A DNA stretch of 64,000 nt, taken from NCBI GenBank assembly GCA_963576725.1, contig OY755240.1:33732620-33796619 (forward strand), in the 5' to 3' direction. The DNA is from Azorinus chamasolen. Its lineage: Eukaryota; Mollusca; Bivalvia; Cardiida; Solecurtidae. Under the pieces are notes generated by a model, which made no database searches, was not told the origin of the DNA, and saw nothing but the letters and a program-made list of their open reading frames with translations. Shown here piece by piece: positions 55,201-64,000 of this stretch (position 1 is its first letter; the number at the start of each line of letters is the position of its first letter). A program made the translations under genes and the position numbers.

Positions 55201-58200
55201 ATGAAGTAAAGAGTGAACTTCCAGCCGTGTATTAGAATTGGGTGGCATTTAACAAGCATACATTTTCATCGTCTTTAAACATTTACTGCCTAGATCCGCC
55301 TTTTAACGCCTTTGTCAACAGAATAGATCCAGGTCAGACCGACTGACTAGGAGCTGCCCTGTTGGCTTATTGTATAACAACATGACTATAAATGTCCGGG
55401 GTGTTTACATATAAGTGTAGGAAATTTGCCATAGCAGAGCTCTAGCATTTGTGGTCTGGTATGGGTCTGGTATGCGTCTGATAGTACGCTGGTAGTGGTC
55501 TGGTATGGGTCTGTTAGTGGTCTGGTATGGATCTGTTAATGGTCTGGCGTGGGTCTGGTATGGGTCTGGAATGGATCTGGCATGGGCCTGGCATGGGTCT
55601 GGTATGGGTCTGGTATAGTCTGATATGGGTCTGGTAGTTGTCTGGTAGTTGTCTGGTAGTGGTCTGGTATGGGTCTGGTAGTTGTTTGGTATGGGTCTGG
55701 TATGGGTCTGGTAGTGGTCTGGTATGGGTCTGGTAGTTGTCTGGCAAAGGTCATATGGGTCTTGCAGTGGTCTGGTATGGGTCTGGTATGGTCTGATATG
55801 GGTCTGGTAGTGGTCTGGTATGGGTCTGGTAGATATCTGGTAGTGGACTGGTATGAGTCTGGTAGTTGTCTGGTAGTGGTCTGGTATGGGTCTGGTAGTG
55901 GTCTGGTATGGGTCTGATAGTTGTCTGGTAAGGGTCTGATATGGGTCTTGCAGTGGTCTGGTATGGGTCTGATATAGTCTGATATGGGTCTGGTAGTGGT
56001 CTGGTATGGGTCTGGTATAGGTCTACTATCTTTGCAAAGGAGTCTCTCGGGAAACTCGCATTACTGGTTTTAAACTCAATGATATATAACAGTACATCTA
56101 ATCGTAAAATCAAAAGATTAAATTAAATGTTTAGAGTTCACATATCAAAGTCTCCATAAATAAGTTCAAGAGGATTCACGTAATTTTTGATCTCAGGTTC
56201 GAAAATATCTTTAACGAAACAGACAGCCAGACATGAATCTGATTGCATTCCATACAGTCATGTGTTTATTACTCGTAACATTTTAATCAATTAAGAATTC
56301 GTAGAGATAATCTTAACCATTGGCTTGCAAAGAGCGGCATTTGTAAACAGCTTAGATCAAGATGAGACACTGAGTAACCCAGGGGCCTCATCGGGATTCA
56401 AGCTGTTTGACACTCGGTCAACAGTTTCTCAAAACATTGAATGAACCGGAAGCAAGTGCAAACTGTAACAGACCGGAGATCATTTTAAAGCAGGCCAAGG
56501 ATTAAGTGATTTGAAAGTTGCTGCAAGATAGACATCAAAAGCTTTTATACCAATTAATGACTTCAATCACATGTAAAGCTACAGCTTAGTTCGTTACTAT
56601 AATCTGTTGATCTCTAATTAACTACCGTTTCTCAAACCTTTCTGCTAAAAGTATTTTTTTCAGTTAACCCTTTCCCTGTTCTATGTTTATTTCAAATTTC
56701 AATACATACTGAATATTCATGGACAAAGTAGTTATAATGAAATATGGAAGGTGGAAAATTGTAGCCATTTTAGAAAGCAAAGAAACATACCCCTTTCAAA
56801 TCCCATTAGCAAACAGAGCAGACCCTGATCAGACGGTTCTTCCAGGAGCCGTCTGATCTGGGTCTACTCTGTATGCAAATGCGTGAAAACACGTTTATAT
56901 GAGAGAAATGGTTATTAAAAACTCACCCACAAAAAAATGTATAATTTTGACTAATTCCGATTCGATGAAGGATTTGAGAAACTGTTGACCGTATGTCAAA
57001 CAGGTCTGATGAGACGCCGGGTTACTTTGATCAGGGTCTGCATTGTTTGCCTTTCATAATCTTCCAGCTTCTTTAACCCTTTCGCTGCCAATGCCGGATC
57101 TGTGATTACCTATGCAAACAGTTTGGATCCAGATGAGACGCCGAGTAACTCGGCGTCTCATCAGGATCCAAACTGTTTGTTACTGTTACTATGTTTTTGA
57201 AACAAAAATGAAGAAAATTAAAAGAATGAAAATTTGTAGCAGACGACATAGTTAGCAGACGACAGAGTTTGGCAGCGAAAGGGTTAAGTATTTCATACTG
57301 AGAGGTCGTTATAGTTAAACATTGACGAGCTATCCCACTCTAGAAATTCAGCGTTGAATAAACGCATATTTTCAATGAAATCATAAAACACGGTGTTGGT
57401 TCCGCTCTTTACATTGATAGTAGCTTAACGCAGGTCAAGGTGGTGCGGAAATCTCACAGGCTGCTTTAAATCTTTCACCGCCCGAAATCTGTGAGTATCT
57501 TTGCAAATTGTTTGGATCCTAATGAGACGCCAGGTAACTCGATGTCTCATTAGGATCCAAACTGTTTGACGTAACTTTCTAGCGTTTAGAGAACACATTG
57601 AAGAAAAGTCCAAATTGAAACTTAAAGCAGACTACATTAGTTGCACCAAAAGAGTCCCATGTTTATTATGTAGGATCGCATTTAATAGCGCTGCTTCTGT
57701 ACTCAAGCATCCTAGTAAGGTTAAGCTCTATTAGATAGTTTGACTTCTGAAGATGTGTCATCGGACAAGAGGAAGTACTTTAGGATATCTTTATAGCGAC
57801 CTCTTAATAAACCATATATATTGGTTTAAGCTCAATTAAACGTTTTGAATGATCGTCATCCTAAAAGTACCCCCTTAATACAAAATGCAGTAGAATCTGT
57901 CTGTAGCGATCTCTTAATTAAACCTTTCCCGGTTACATATTCATGTAAGAAATTATGTCACCGTGAAGATTTATTAGCTGATTCTAATGGTATATGTGCG
58001 TGGGATGTTTGGGCAGAAACTGAAGAGTCAGGTCTATTATAATTGCATTTATATAGCAAACAGAGCTGACCCTGATCAGACGACAGGAGCCGTCGGATAT
58101 TGGTCTTCTCTGCTTGCAAAGACGTCAACACATTTATGAGATGGAAAGGGTCAATTAACCAGTACGTGTTCAAAAGCAGGTGTCTGCTTAACCCTATCCT

Positions 58201-61200
58201 CCATAGTCTATTTTAGACACAACCTCTTTGAATCAATATACCGAAAAGGAGCTTTAACTAGAGAAAAGTAAAAAAAATAGAATTTTGTAATTTGAAATCA
58301 TTATGATAAATAGAGCATTTGCTCCTACAGGAGCAAATGCTCTATTCATCACAATGGTTTCATTAAGTGACTTTTACACAGGCGTAGAAAGGCGTATGTA
58401 TGGAGGAAATGGTTAAATGCGGGACATAAGTACTGTAGAAAGTCCCTGTACTACGATCGTTAAGCATTAAGCTGCCGCATGATTGTAATTTTTAACATCT
58501 TAAAACGCTTTTCACACATTTGCAAACAGAGTAAACCTAGATTAGAGGTTCTTGTAAGAGTCGACTAATAAAGGTCTGCTCTGTTTGCTTATGAAATTAT
58601 ATAGATCCTTGCAGTGCTTATGGAATTATATATCTGGATCTACAGCTTCTGTAGATATGAAACACCCCGTGTTCATATGTTATTGTAAAATCTCGGCTAA
58701 TAAATATTCATGATGTCATTATTTACACTAATATTCATGAAAAATAGGGTTAAAACAATAACACCTCACTCCAGTAACTGTTCAACAATTATTGACCGTA
58801 CGCCATGAATAACGCGCTATTTCATCAGGGTCCAAACTGTTACGGTGGTGATGTGTTTTCAAAGACAAGGGGAGAAAAAAAGAAACATACGAAAAGTGAA
58901 GCGGATGACAAAATTTGCAGACGACCCTTTTTGCAGACGACAATATGTGGTAGGGCAAGAATTAGTGTTTCGTATGAGAGAGGGTCTACTATAGTACCTG
59001 TGTTAAATTCCTGTGGCTGGGTTGGGTCTCTGGCTGGTCGAATGTCTGGCACACCGCACCTTGGTTGGCTCATTGTCGTGATTGTCTCATCATTAAGAGT
59101 TCCGGTTACCTCGAGATTGAAAAACTTCTGGAAGTCCCTGCGGTATTCAGAAATATGCGACTTATCACGGTCAGGTGTAAACAATATCATCTGCAAAGTA
59201 TCATCTGCAAAAATAGCATGTACTTGGGTGTTTACTCTTTACTCCATGAATATCAGTGGCACATACCATTCATGAACATTAACCCTTCTCTTGCTGAATT
59301 TTAAGATACATTCTCCTTCTTTACCCATGCCCTGTTGTATAATTACACATATCTTCACTGTGTACACGTACTTCGATGTGCAGTCACTGCTGTGGAGTAC
59401 ACTGGTTGCACAATCAACTTGTAAATAGTGCAGACCCTGATGAGACAGCTCCTGCAGGAGCTGTCTCATCTGGGTCTTCACTATTTACATGTAGGTATAT
59501 TGACGCGAATAGCAAGCGAAGAGTTAACGAACTAATAAGTATTTTATTGTTATATAAAATAAGTAAAAATGTTGCTATGTCAAAGAGTATAGAACCAAGT
59601 CTAAGATGTGTATACTCAAAACAAAGCAGACTCTGATTAGACGCCACAGACAGTTAAACATTTACATGTTCTACATTTATTTTAGATTTCAATACGTGCT
59701 GAATTCTCGTGAACAAAACAGTTATAATGAAATATGGAAGGTGAATCATTGTAGCCATGTTAGAACAGATTTATCAAATTCTAATAGCAAACGGAGCAGA
59801 CCCTGATCAGACGACTCATATAGGAGCCGTATGATCTGGGTTTACACTGTTTGCAAATGCGTCTAAAGGCGTTTAATATATATATATATATGAAGGAAAG
59901 GGCTAAATATTTCCATCTTGCAGACGACTTTAGGCACCTTTGCATACATAGTAGACCAGACGAGAAATCTCTAGTAGGAGCCGTCTTATCATACATGGTA
60001 GAGCGGGCGAGAAATCTCCTATAGGAGTCATCTGATCATACATAGTACTTAGAGTGGACGAGAAATCTCCTATAGGGGTCGTCTGATCATACATAGTACT
60101 TAGAGTGGACGATAAATCTCCTATAGGGGTCGTCTGATCATACATAGTACTTAGAGTGGACGAGAAATCTCCTATAGGGGTCGTCTGATCAATGTCTATT
60201 CTGTTTTCTCATAGAATAATATAGATCTAAAGTTTCTTTCACAGACAGAAAGTTCATTGTTAATGTATGTTTAATTATAAAAAAAAATCAATCACGAATA
60301 TTCATTCAGTAATAAATTCTTAAATCAATATCCATTTATTATTTCGCTGCCAATTTTTGCACCTGTGATTACCTATGCAAACAGTTTGGATCTAGATGAG
60401 ACGCCGAGTAACTTCACCTCTCACCAGGATCCAAACTGTTTGTTTTGTGACTATGCTTTTGAAACAAAAATTAAGAAAAATGAAAACAAAACATTTTGGC
60501 AGACTAGATCTACAAAGTTGGCAGACGACGCAGAGAAAGGGTTACTAACATGATCAAGGAAATACGGAATATGCACTTTCTAATGCTTGTGATGCCATAT
60601 AGGGTTCGCTTTTTGTGATGATGTTGGCCCTAGTGACCGAGTTAGTCGGCGTCTGGTTCTGATCAGGATAACATCTGTCTGGTACTCGGTCCCAGTGACA
60701 GAGTAAAGCGACGTCTGATCAGGATACCATATGTCTGGTACTCGGTCCCAGTGACAGAGTAAAGCGACGTCTGATCAGGATACCACCTGTCTGGTACTCG
60801 GTCCCAGTGACAGAGTAAAGCGACGTCTGATCAGGATACCATATATCTGGTCCTCGGTCCCAGTGACAGAGTAATGCTGTGTCTCTTCAGGATACCACCT
60901 GTCTGGTACTCGGTCCCAGTGACAGAGTAAAGCGACGTCTGATCAGGATACCATATGTCTGGTACTCGGTCCCAGTGACAGTAAAGCGACGTCTGATCAG
61001 GATACCATATATCTGGTCCTCGGTCCCAGTGACAGAGTAATGCGGTGTCTCTTCAGGATACCACCTGTCTGGTACTCGGTCCCAGTGACAGAGTAAAGCG
61101 ACGTCTGATCAGGATACCATATGTCTGGTACTCGGTCCCAGTGACAGAGTAAAGCGACGTCTGATCAGGATACCATATATCTGGTACTCGGTCCCAGTGA

Positions 61201-62078
61201 CAGAGTAATGCTGTGTCTCTTCAGGATACCACCTGTCTGGTACTCGGTACCAGTGACAGAGTAAAGCGACGTCTGATCTGAGTCCATGCTTATAAAGCTT
61301 TTAGTTGAGTCTGAGTTTCGTTCTCAAGCTTTTGATTGGTCAGATTTGAGTTCTCAAGCTTTTGATTGGTCAGATTTGAGCCAGAGGCTCAAATCTGACC
61401 AATCAAAAGCTTGAGAACGTACTCAGACTCAACTAAAAGTTTTATAAGCATGGACCCAGGATACCATATGTCTGGTACTCGGTCCCAGTGACAGAGTAAA
61501 GCGACGTCTGATCAGGATACCATATGTCTGGTACTCGGTCCCAGTGACAGAGTAATGCTGTGTCTCATCAGGATAACATCTGTCTGGTACCCGGTCCCAG
61601 TTACAGAGTAATGCTGTGTCTCATCAGGATACCACCTGTCTGGTACTCGGTCCCAGTGACAGAGTAATGATGTGTCTCATCAGGATAACATCTGTCTGGT
61701 CCTCGGTCCCAGTGACAGAGTAATTCTGTGTCTCATCAGGATAACATCTGTCTGGTACTCGGTCCCAGTGACAGAGTAATGCTGTGTCTCATCAGGATAA
61801 CATGTCTGGTACTCGGTCCCAGTGACAGAGTAATGCGACGTCTGATCAGGATACCATCTGCGTCTGGTACTCGGTCAACAGTTTGAACGGATCATAAGTA
61901 AGTGAAAACTAAAGTGCATCAAGTTAATATTTCAGAACGATAAGTGAGGAGGTTGGACATGCTGAAGAATAAATAACTTGTACTTGATGGCCTGTTGTCG
62001 AGTGTCCTCCGAATAAGCGGGCCTTTCTCCGGTGTCAGTCTTGAAGGGTACCAGATAGCCGTACCTCTCTAGATAATC
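43139..62078 (-). CDS. MMP-like: Matrix metalloproteinase gene, ten exons (5' exon missing)
   Basis: Ten exons were rebuilt from GT/AG sites; all intron phases agree and the joined frame of 485 codons has no stop before the last. Domain order: propeptide with cysteine switch PRCGVPD (about residues 57-63 of the visible part), catalytic domain with [12 protein letters not shown] (191-202) and Met-turn AMYPLS, a strongly basic hinge, and a four-blade hemopexin domain closed by two Cys. The enzyme cleaves extracellular matrix; Zn is held by the three His, and E192 is the general base. There is no furin site, fibronectin insert, membrane anchor or GPI signal, so it should be a secreted, switch-activated MMP. 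The signal-peptide exon lies upstream of 62078 and was not found. Introns are 0.6-4.6 kb and full of repeats. Confidence 0.92.
43294..44152. other. MMP last intron: MITE remnants
   Basis: TTAACCCTTTACC-type ends near 43294, 43553 and 43722 surround decayed family A cores. No other gene is seen. Confidence 0.5.
44162..44305 (+). pseudogene. LINE endonuclease fragment
   Basis: The frame encodes MMCWNVRGI and, after an in-frame stop, [11 protein letters not shown], which match the start of an APE-type LINE endonuclease. Open sequence just upstream (about 44005-44160) may be part of the same relic. Confidence 0.6.
44653..44801 (-). CDS. MMP exon i: hemopexin blades 3-4
   Basis: The acceptor is TATCTAACAG and the donor GTAAGTTC. 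It encodes KYFWEL and [15 protein letters not shown]. Confidence 0.85.
45384..45526 (-). CDS. MMP exon h: hemopexin blades 2-3
   Basis: The acceptor is TTATTTCAG and the donor GTAAGC. It encodes [16 protein letters not shown] and LYMFG. It is the only internal exon ending in phase 0. Confidence 0.88.
45955..46708. repeat. 34-bp satellite, about 22 copies
   Basis: The unit contains GACCCAGTATAGACGGCTC and TTGCTCTGTTCACTA and is nearly uniform. The sequence equals pieces of the family A hairpin. It lies in the intron between MMP exons h and g. Confidence 0.92.
46908..47099 (-). CDS. MMP exon g: hemopexin blades 1-2
   Basis: The acceptor is GTTTTGCAG and the donor GTAAAAT. It encodes the [17 protein letters not shown] and VTAAAYV motifs of hemopexin repeats and ends TYLFKG at the intron. 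Confidence 0.9.
47170..47745. repeat. ~36-bp satellite, diverged
   Basis: About 15 units contain TATCTATGATGTAAATGG and AAAGAGGCACA. Confidence 0.85.
48125..48465. repeat. ~39-bp satellite with CATACA tracts
   Basis: Eight to nine units contain ATGATGTGAATCATTAAG and ATGCACACACATACAG. It is probably related to the neighbouring 36-bp array through ATCTATGATGT. Confidence 0.85.
48490..48660 (-). CDS. MMP exon f: basic hinge and first hemopexin Cys
   Basis: The acceptor is TCTTGCAG and the donor GTATATG. After TTTTTPKPK comes a stretch in which most residues are Lys, Arg or Asn, then LCGMKFDAI, the first strand of hemopexin blade 1. Confidence 0.88.
48728..48953. repeat. GA microsatellite
   Basis: An almost pure GA/GGGA run of about 225 bases lies within the intron between MMP exons f and e. 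Open frames in it are meaningless. Confidence 0.95.
49088..49333 (-). CDS. MMP exon e: zinc active site
   Basis: The acceptor is GATTTTCATAG and the donor GTAAGG. It encodes [17 protein letters not shown] with all three zinc His and the catalytic Glu, and the Met-turn AMYPLSSPY. Confidence 0.95.
49695..50146. repeat. 37-bp satellite, about ten copies, interrupted by a hairpin
   Basis: The unit contains GCAGGTCAAGGGTTATGTTG and TACGCTGAACATAT. Confidence 0.92.
49844..49918. mobile_element. 75-bp perfect hairpin inserted in the 37-bp satellite
   Basis: The 33-base arms start CGAGGGCTTGGTGCAAAAC. The 9-base loop is CACAAAGTA. It is flanked on both sides by ATAT, which is present once at the same place in the other units, so ATAT is a target duplication. 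Confidence 0.88.
50278..50343. mobile_element. Family A hairpin core
   Basis: ACAAACAGTGTAGACCCAG pairs with CTGGGTCTACATTGTTTG. Confidence 0.8.
50660..50855. repeat. ~35-bp satellite
   Basis: Five to six units contain GTTTACTGTTTGATAGTG and AACTTCGAGAGAG. Confidence 0.88.
51072..51217 (-). CDS. MMP exon d: catalytic domain, structural-metal loop
   Basis: The acceptor is CTTTGTCCAG and the donor GTAATAC. It encodes the [11 protein letters not shown] helix, ADIVLRF, and YHGDG followed by AFDG, which bind structural zinc and calcium. Confidence 0.9.
51299..51615. mobile_element. TTAA-flanked family A MITE with a tripled core
   Basis: It runs from TTAACCCTTTACCTGTG to TATGGAATTAA. The CTACAGGAGCCATCTGAGC segment is repeated three times (51478-51580). 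Confidence 0.75.
52302..52553. mobile_element. TTAA-flanked MITE, family D
   Basis: It runs from TTAACCCTTCGCTTGCTGAA to GCAAGCGAAGGGTTAA. The core hairpin is GTAAATAGTGCAGACC with the apex AGCTCCTGCAGGAGCT. Its sister copy is at 59279-59527. Confidence 0.88.
52700..52775. mobile_element. Family A hairpin core
   Basis: GCAAACAGAGCAGACC pairs with GTCTACACATTTTGC around the apex TTCCTATAGGAA. Confidence 0.75.
53440..53570. mobile_element. Family E MITE fragment
   Basis: TAAGTAGTTTAATGTAGG pairs loosely with CCTGCATTAAGCAACCGC; the apex is near CTCCTACTGGAG. Confidence 0.6.
53654..53729 (-). CDS. MMP exon c: start of catalytic domain
   Basis: The acceptor is GGTTGCAG and the donor GTAGGC. 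It encodes [17 protein letters not shown], the first strand and helix of the catalytic domain. Confidence 0.85.
53986..54230. mobile_element. TTAA-flanked MITE, B/D-related
   Basis: It runs from TTAACCCTTTCACCGCC to GGCACCGAAAGGGTTAA. The core hairpin is ACAAATAGTGCAGTCCC with the apex GCCGCCTTTTCAAGGCGGC. Confidence 0.85.
54748..54845. repeat. 24-bp tandem repeat
   Basis: Four units contain GATGAGACAGTTCCTGTAG. They are pieces of family D/A cores. Confidence 0.85.
55450..56035. repeat. GGTCTGGTATGGGTCTGGTAG satellite
   Basis: About 50 units of 10-11 bases, GGTCTGGTAT/GTGGTCTGGTA, with higher-order mixing. Confidence 0.92.
56664..56917. mobile_element. TTAA-type MITE, family A
   Basis: It starts TTAACCCTTTCCCTGTTC. 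The core hairpin is CAAACAGAGCAGACC with an apex near TTCCAGGAGCCG. The right end is mutated (GGTTATTAA). Confidence 0.8.
57073..57287. mobile_element. TTAA-flanked MITE, family B, intact, 215 bp
   Basis: It runs from TTAACCCTTTCGCTGCC to GGCAGCGAAAGGGTTAA. It is the inverse-orientation twin of 18401-18615 with the same length and the apex GCCGAGTAACTCGGC. Confidence 0.88.
57470..57575. mobile_element. Family B hairpin core
   Basis: TTGGATCCTAATGAGACGCC pairs with TCATTAGGATCCAAACTG. The ends are decayed. Confidence 0.75.
58188..58416. mobile_element. TTAA-flanked MITE, family C
   Basis: It runs from TTAACCCTATCCTCCAT to ATGGAGGAAATGGTTAA. The core hairpin is at about 58304-58362 with the apex TGCTCCTACAGGAGCA. 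Confidence 0.85.
58998..59137 (-). CDS. MMP exon b: cysteine switch
   Basis: The acceptor is AATACCGCAG and the donor GTACTATAG. It encodes [10 protein letters not shown] and the switch PRCGVPD, whose Cys blocks the zinc until activation. Confidence 0.92.
59279..59527. mobile_element. TTAA-flanked MITE, family D
   Basis: The copy of 52302-52553 ends GCAAGCGAAGAGTTAA. Its core hairpin is nearly perfect. Confidence 0.88.
59935..60190. repeat. ~51-bp satellite from a family A-like core
   Basis: Five units contain GAGAAATCTCCTATAGGGG and GTCGTCTGATCATACATAG. Confidence 0.88.
60340..60545. mobile_element. Family B MITE, decayed
   Basis: ATTTCGCTGCCAATTTTTG lies at one side and GACGCAGAGAAAGGGTTA at the other. 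The core palindrome is at 60377-60441. Confidence 0.75.
60615..61880. repeat. 57-bp satellite, about 19 copies
   Basis: The unit contains GGTCCCAGTGACAGAGTAA, GCGACGTCTGATCAGGATAC and TGTCTGGTACTC, with two variants (CGACGTCTGATCAGG and TGTGTCTCATCAGG) interspersed. It lies in the intron between MMP exons a and b. Confidence 0.92.
61279..61458. mobile_element. Family F hairpin inserted in the 57-bp satellite
   Basis: The arms begin GTCCATGCTTATAAAGC; the apex is GAGCCAGAGGCTC. The left arm contains a 30-bp duplicate (TTCTCAAGCTTTTGATTGG). Confidence 0.85.
61984..62078 (-). CDS. MMP exon a: start of propeptide
   Basis: Acceptor TTACTTCAG and donor GTACAAG. It encodes the prodomain beginning DYLERYGYL, a segment diagnostic of MMP propeptides. 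It ends in phase 2, and its junction with exon b gives the AIKDFQKFF consensus. Confidence 0.88.
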
Positions 62079-62146
62079 CTGAAGTAAGAAACATAGAAGA
62101 CTTATTTAACCGTTAATTTTCGGGAAAAAACATTTCAAGACTAGTA

Positions 62147-62394
62147 GAACCATTTACTCCATTAACTACGCCTTTCTACGCCTTTGCAAACAGAGTAGAC
62201 CCAGATCAGACGGCTCCTATAGGAGCCGTCTGATCTGGGTCTACTCTGTTTGCTTATGATATAATAAGCATATGATTCTTCAGTTTTTGCCATGGTAAAA
62301 AAGCATGTGCCCTTGTGCTATTAGTACAAATAAATCTAATTGATATTCATGACGTCATTAATTCGTACTTAATATTCACGGTGGAAAGGGTTAA
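62147..62394. mobile_element. Family A MITE with perfect core hairpin
   Basis: The core at 62186-62255 is a perfect palindrome (GCAAACAGAGTAGACCCAG outward, apex GGCTCCTATAGGAGCC). The right end is GGAAAGGGTTAA; the left TTAA is mutated. Confidence 0.88.
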
Positions 62395-62504
62395 AACCTT
62401 AGCTACATCCTGTTATTGTTGTTCTACCAGATATACACTGCCCGTGTCATCTCGCTTTCATGCTGTGATGAGACGTGGAGTTACTCGGGATCTCCGAAAG
62501 TCTC

Positions 62505-62693
62505 TTAAAGTCACTTTGTGAAACCATTGTGATAAATAGAGCATTTGCTCCACATGAGCAAATGCTCTATTTATCACAATGGTTTCAAAACTACACAATC
62601 CTGGAAAATTCCTTTTCTCTAGTAAATGCTCCTTTTTGGTAGATTTAATGAAAGAGATTTGATCTAAAAATAGCCTATGCGGTAATGGGTTAA
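62505..62693. mobile_element. Family C MITE, reversed and truncated
   Basis: The perfect core hairpin GAAACCATTGTGATAAATAG is at 62520-62587 (apex GCTCCACATGAGC). The outer end is AATGGGTTAA. Confidence 0.85.
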
Positions 62694-64000
62694 GCAAAAG
62701 TTCGTTGTTGCGCGCATGCTAATTTGCTAACTCGACTGATCATAAACATGTAGAAAAAAACCAATAAAATAAAAAAGCTTTACGGCACATAAACCAGGAT
62801 CAAAAGATTCCAGAAAAAAACATTTAGCAAAATATTAAATACAAATCCACATTTCTCGAAAGTGTATACACATTACCTTGGCAACTATAACGTTGTCTGA
62901 CGTCAGTTATACAATGTATGTATCTATACTAATTATCAATTAAGACCACATAACTACCTCCAGCAAGTTGGAATTGGTAAGTAACACTAACAGAATCTTT
63001 CAATTTTAACCTGTTAACACTTTTCCTCATATACGTGTCTTTGTAAGTCCGTGCTATCAGAGTAGACTTAGATCAAGCTCCTCTATAGCCTGTCCTGTTT
63101 GCTGATGAAATAATATAGATCTGATTCTACATTTTCCGCCATGGCCACAAATGTATGTGTTTATATGCCATAATAAATATTCATCTAATTAATATTCATG
63201 ATGTCATTATTTTCTTAAAGGAGCTTCTGGTCTGGGTCTTCTATTTGTGTAAAGGCACTAAACTCGTATCTATGAGGTAGAGGATTAAGACATGTAGCAG
63301 CTTAATGCAGAAAGCTCATCTGCTTTAAGCAGTTATCTGTCTAAAATTGCGTTTTACTAAAAGTCCGGATCAGTAAGGTGTTACTGTATTAATACTGATA
63401 ATTGATAATAAAAATCGTTATGTTGTTACAAAATGCAGCTACTATTCAGATGTTCCAATCTGTCGACTGATCCTGGTCTATACTGTTTTATAGTCCTGAA
63501 TATATGCCTTCTCCTGACACAGCACAATTGCAAGTAGCTAATATCTAGTACTTTCGTGGTATTTCACGTGAGTACGAAACAATAGAGATTCCAGTAAGTC
63601 AGTCAATACCCTGTGTACCAGGTGTTGTTTGTCTGTAGCTTTTAACCTGCTGAAGAATTAAACTGACTCCCTCATTTCTGAATTTTAATCACACAATATG
63701 GTATTAAACTTTACCACTGAAGAAAAAATATTGTATGACAAACAATGCAGACCCAGATCAAAGGGCTCCATTGGGAGCCCTTAGATCTGGGTCTTCACTG
63801 TTTGCACAGTTTTTATATACTCGGTTACCGTACTTCAAAGTTTAAGAAGGAATTACAATATAAATGCTCTATAGGGACCACTGAATATTTGTCTTTAGAA
63901 ACAGGTGTCAGCTTTATGTGGAAACAATGTAAATCTGAAAGTTCTTTTTTTTAAGCTTTCCGTGTAACTTTAGTCCTATATCTAGCTAATGCATGCCTTT
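62694..64000. other. Right-hand flank, repeats only
   Basis: It holds family A remnants at about 63014-63290, a family E fragment near 63295-63380 and a family A core at 63735-63806. The missing first MMP exon (signal peptide) could lie here or beyond; I could not identify it. Confidence 0.5.

Noticed and set aside
55514..56113. Pro/Thr/Tyr-rich repetitive ORFs
   Set aside because: They are translations of the GGTCTGGTAT satellite.
59138..59204. Alternative upstream acceptors for MMP exon b (GCAGATGATA twice)
   Set aside because: Only the acceptor ending at 59138 joins exon a in frame and gives the propeptide consensus; the others break the phase.

Overview
The window reads as animal nuclear DNA, most likely from a bivalve mollusc. 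The support is a spliced matrix metalloproteinase gene, a DCXR-type dehydrogenase gene, LINE, Gypsy and tRNA-SINE elements, and very many palindromic MITE-like repeats of a kind that I associate with bivalve genomes. The species is not determined. A virus-like element is integrated at the left end.

Region 1 (1-10858): an AT-rich, gene-dense, intron-free Polinton/Maverick-like element, cut by the left window edge. It encodes a DDE integrase (partial), a run of small membrane or basic proteins, an A32-type packaging ATPase, a candidate major capsid protein, a fibre-like protein with a repeated coiled-coil stalk, a candidate penton-like minor capsid protein, one gene on the opposite strand ending in a membrane anchor, a coiled-coil membrane protein broken by a frameshift, and a two-helix membrane protein. 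Nearly every start codon sits directly after a short A tract. The genes are punctuated by in-frame GC-rich islets. A 380-bp tandem duplication has copied the 3' end of the ATPase gene. A GC-rich inverted repeat at 10742-10858 probably marks the right end. No DNA polymerase B or protease gene is visible here; they could lie left of the window.

Region 2 (10.86-21 kb): host DNA packed with TTAA-flanked hairpin MITEs, one intact single-exon dehydrogenase gene (16360-17106, L-xylulose reductase-like) and diverged repeats.

Region 3 (21.3-31.7 kb): a nearly full LINE on the minus strand (ORF1 with a 2A-like motif, coiled coil and RRM-like domain; ORF2 with endonuclease and reverse transcriptase; the two ORFs are in one frame, separated and interrupted only by single stop codons), then a tRNA-derived SINE and a 5'-truncated Gypsy element with three frameshifts and a 3' LTR.

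Region 4 (31.7-43 kb): MITEs, satellites and AT-rich DNA with no gene recognised.

Region 5 (43.1-62.1 kb): one secreted matrix metalloproteinase gene on the minus strand. Ten exons could be rebuilt from splice sites with fully consistent phases: propeptide with cysteine switch, zinc catalytic domain, very basic hinge, four-bladed hemopexin domain and stop codon. The signal-peptide exon was not found. Its introns carry most of the satellites and MITEs of the window. The last 2 kb hold only repeats.
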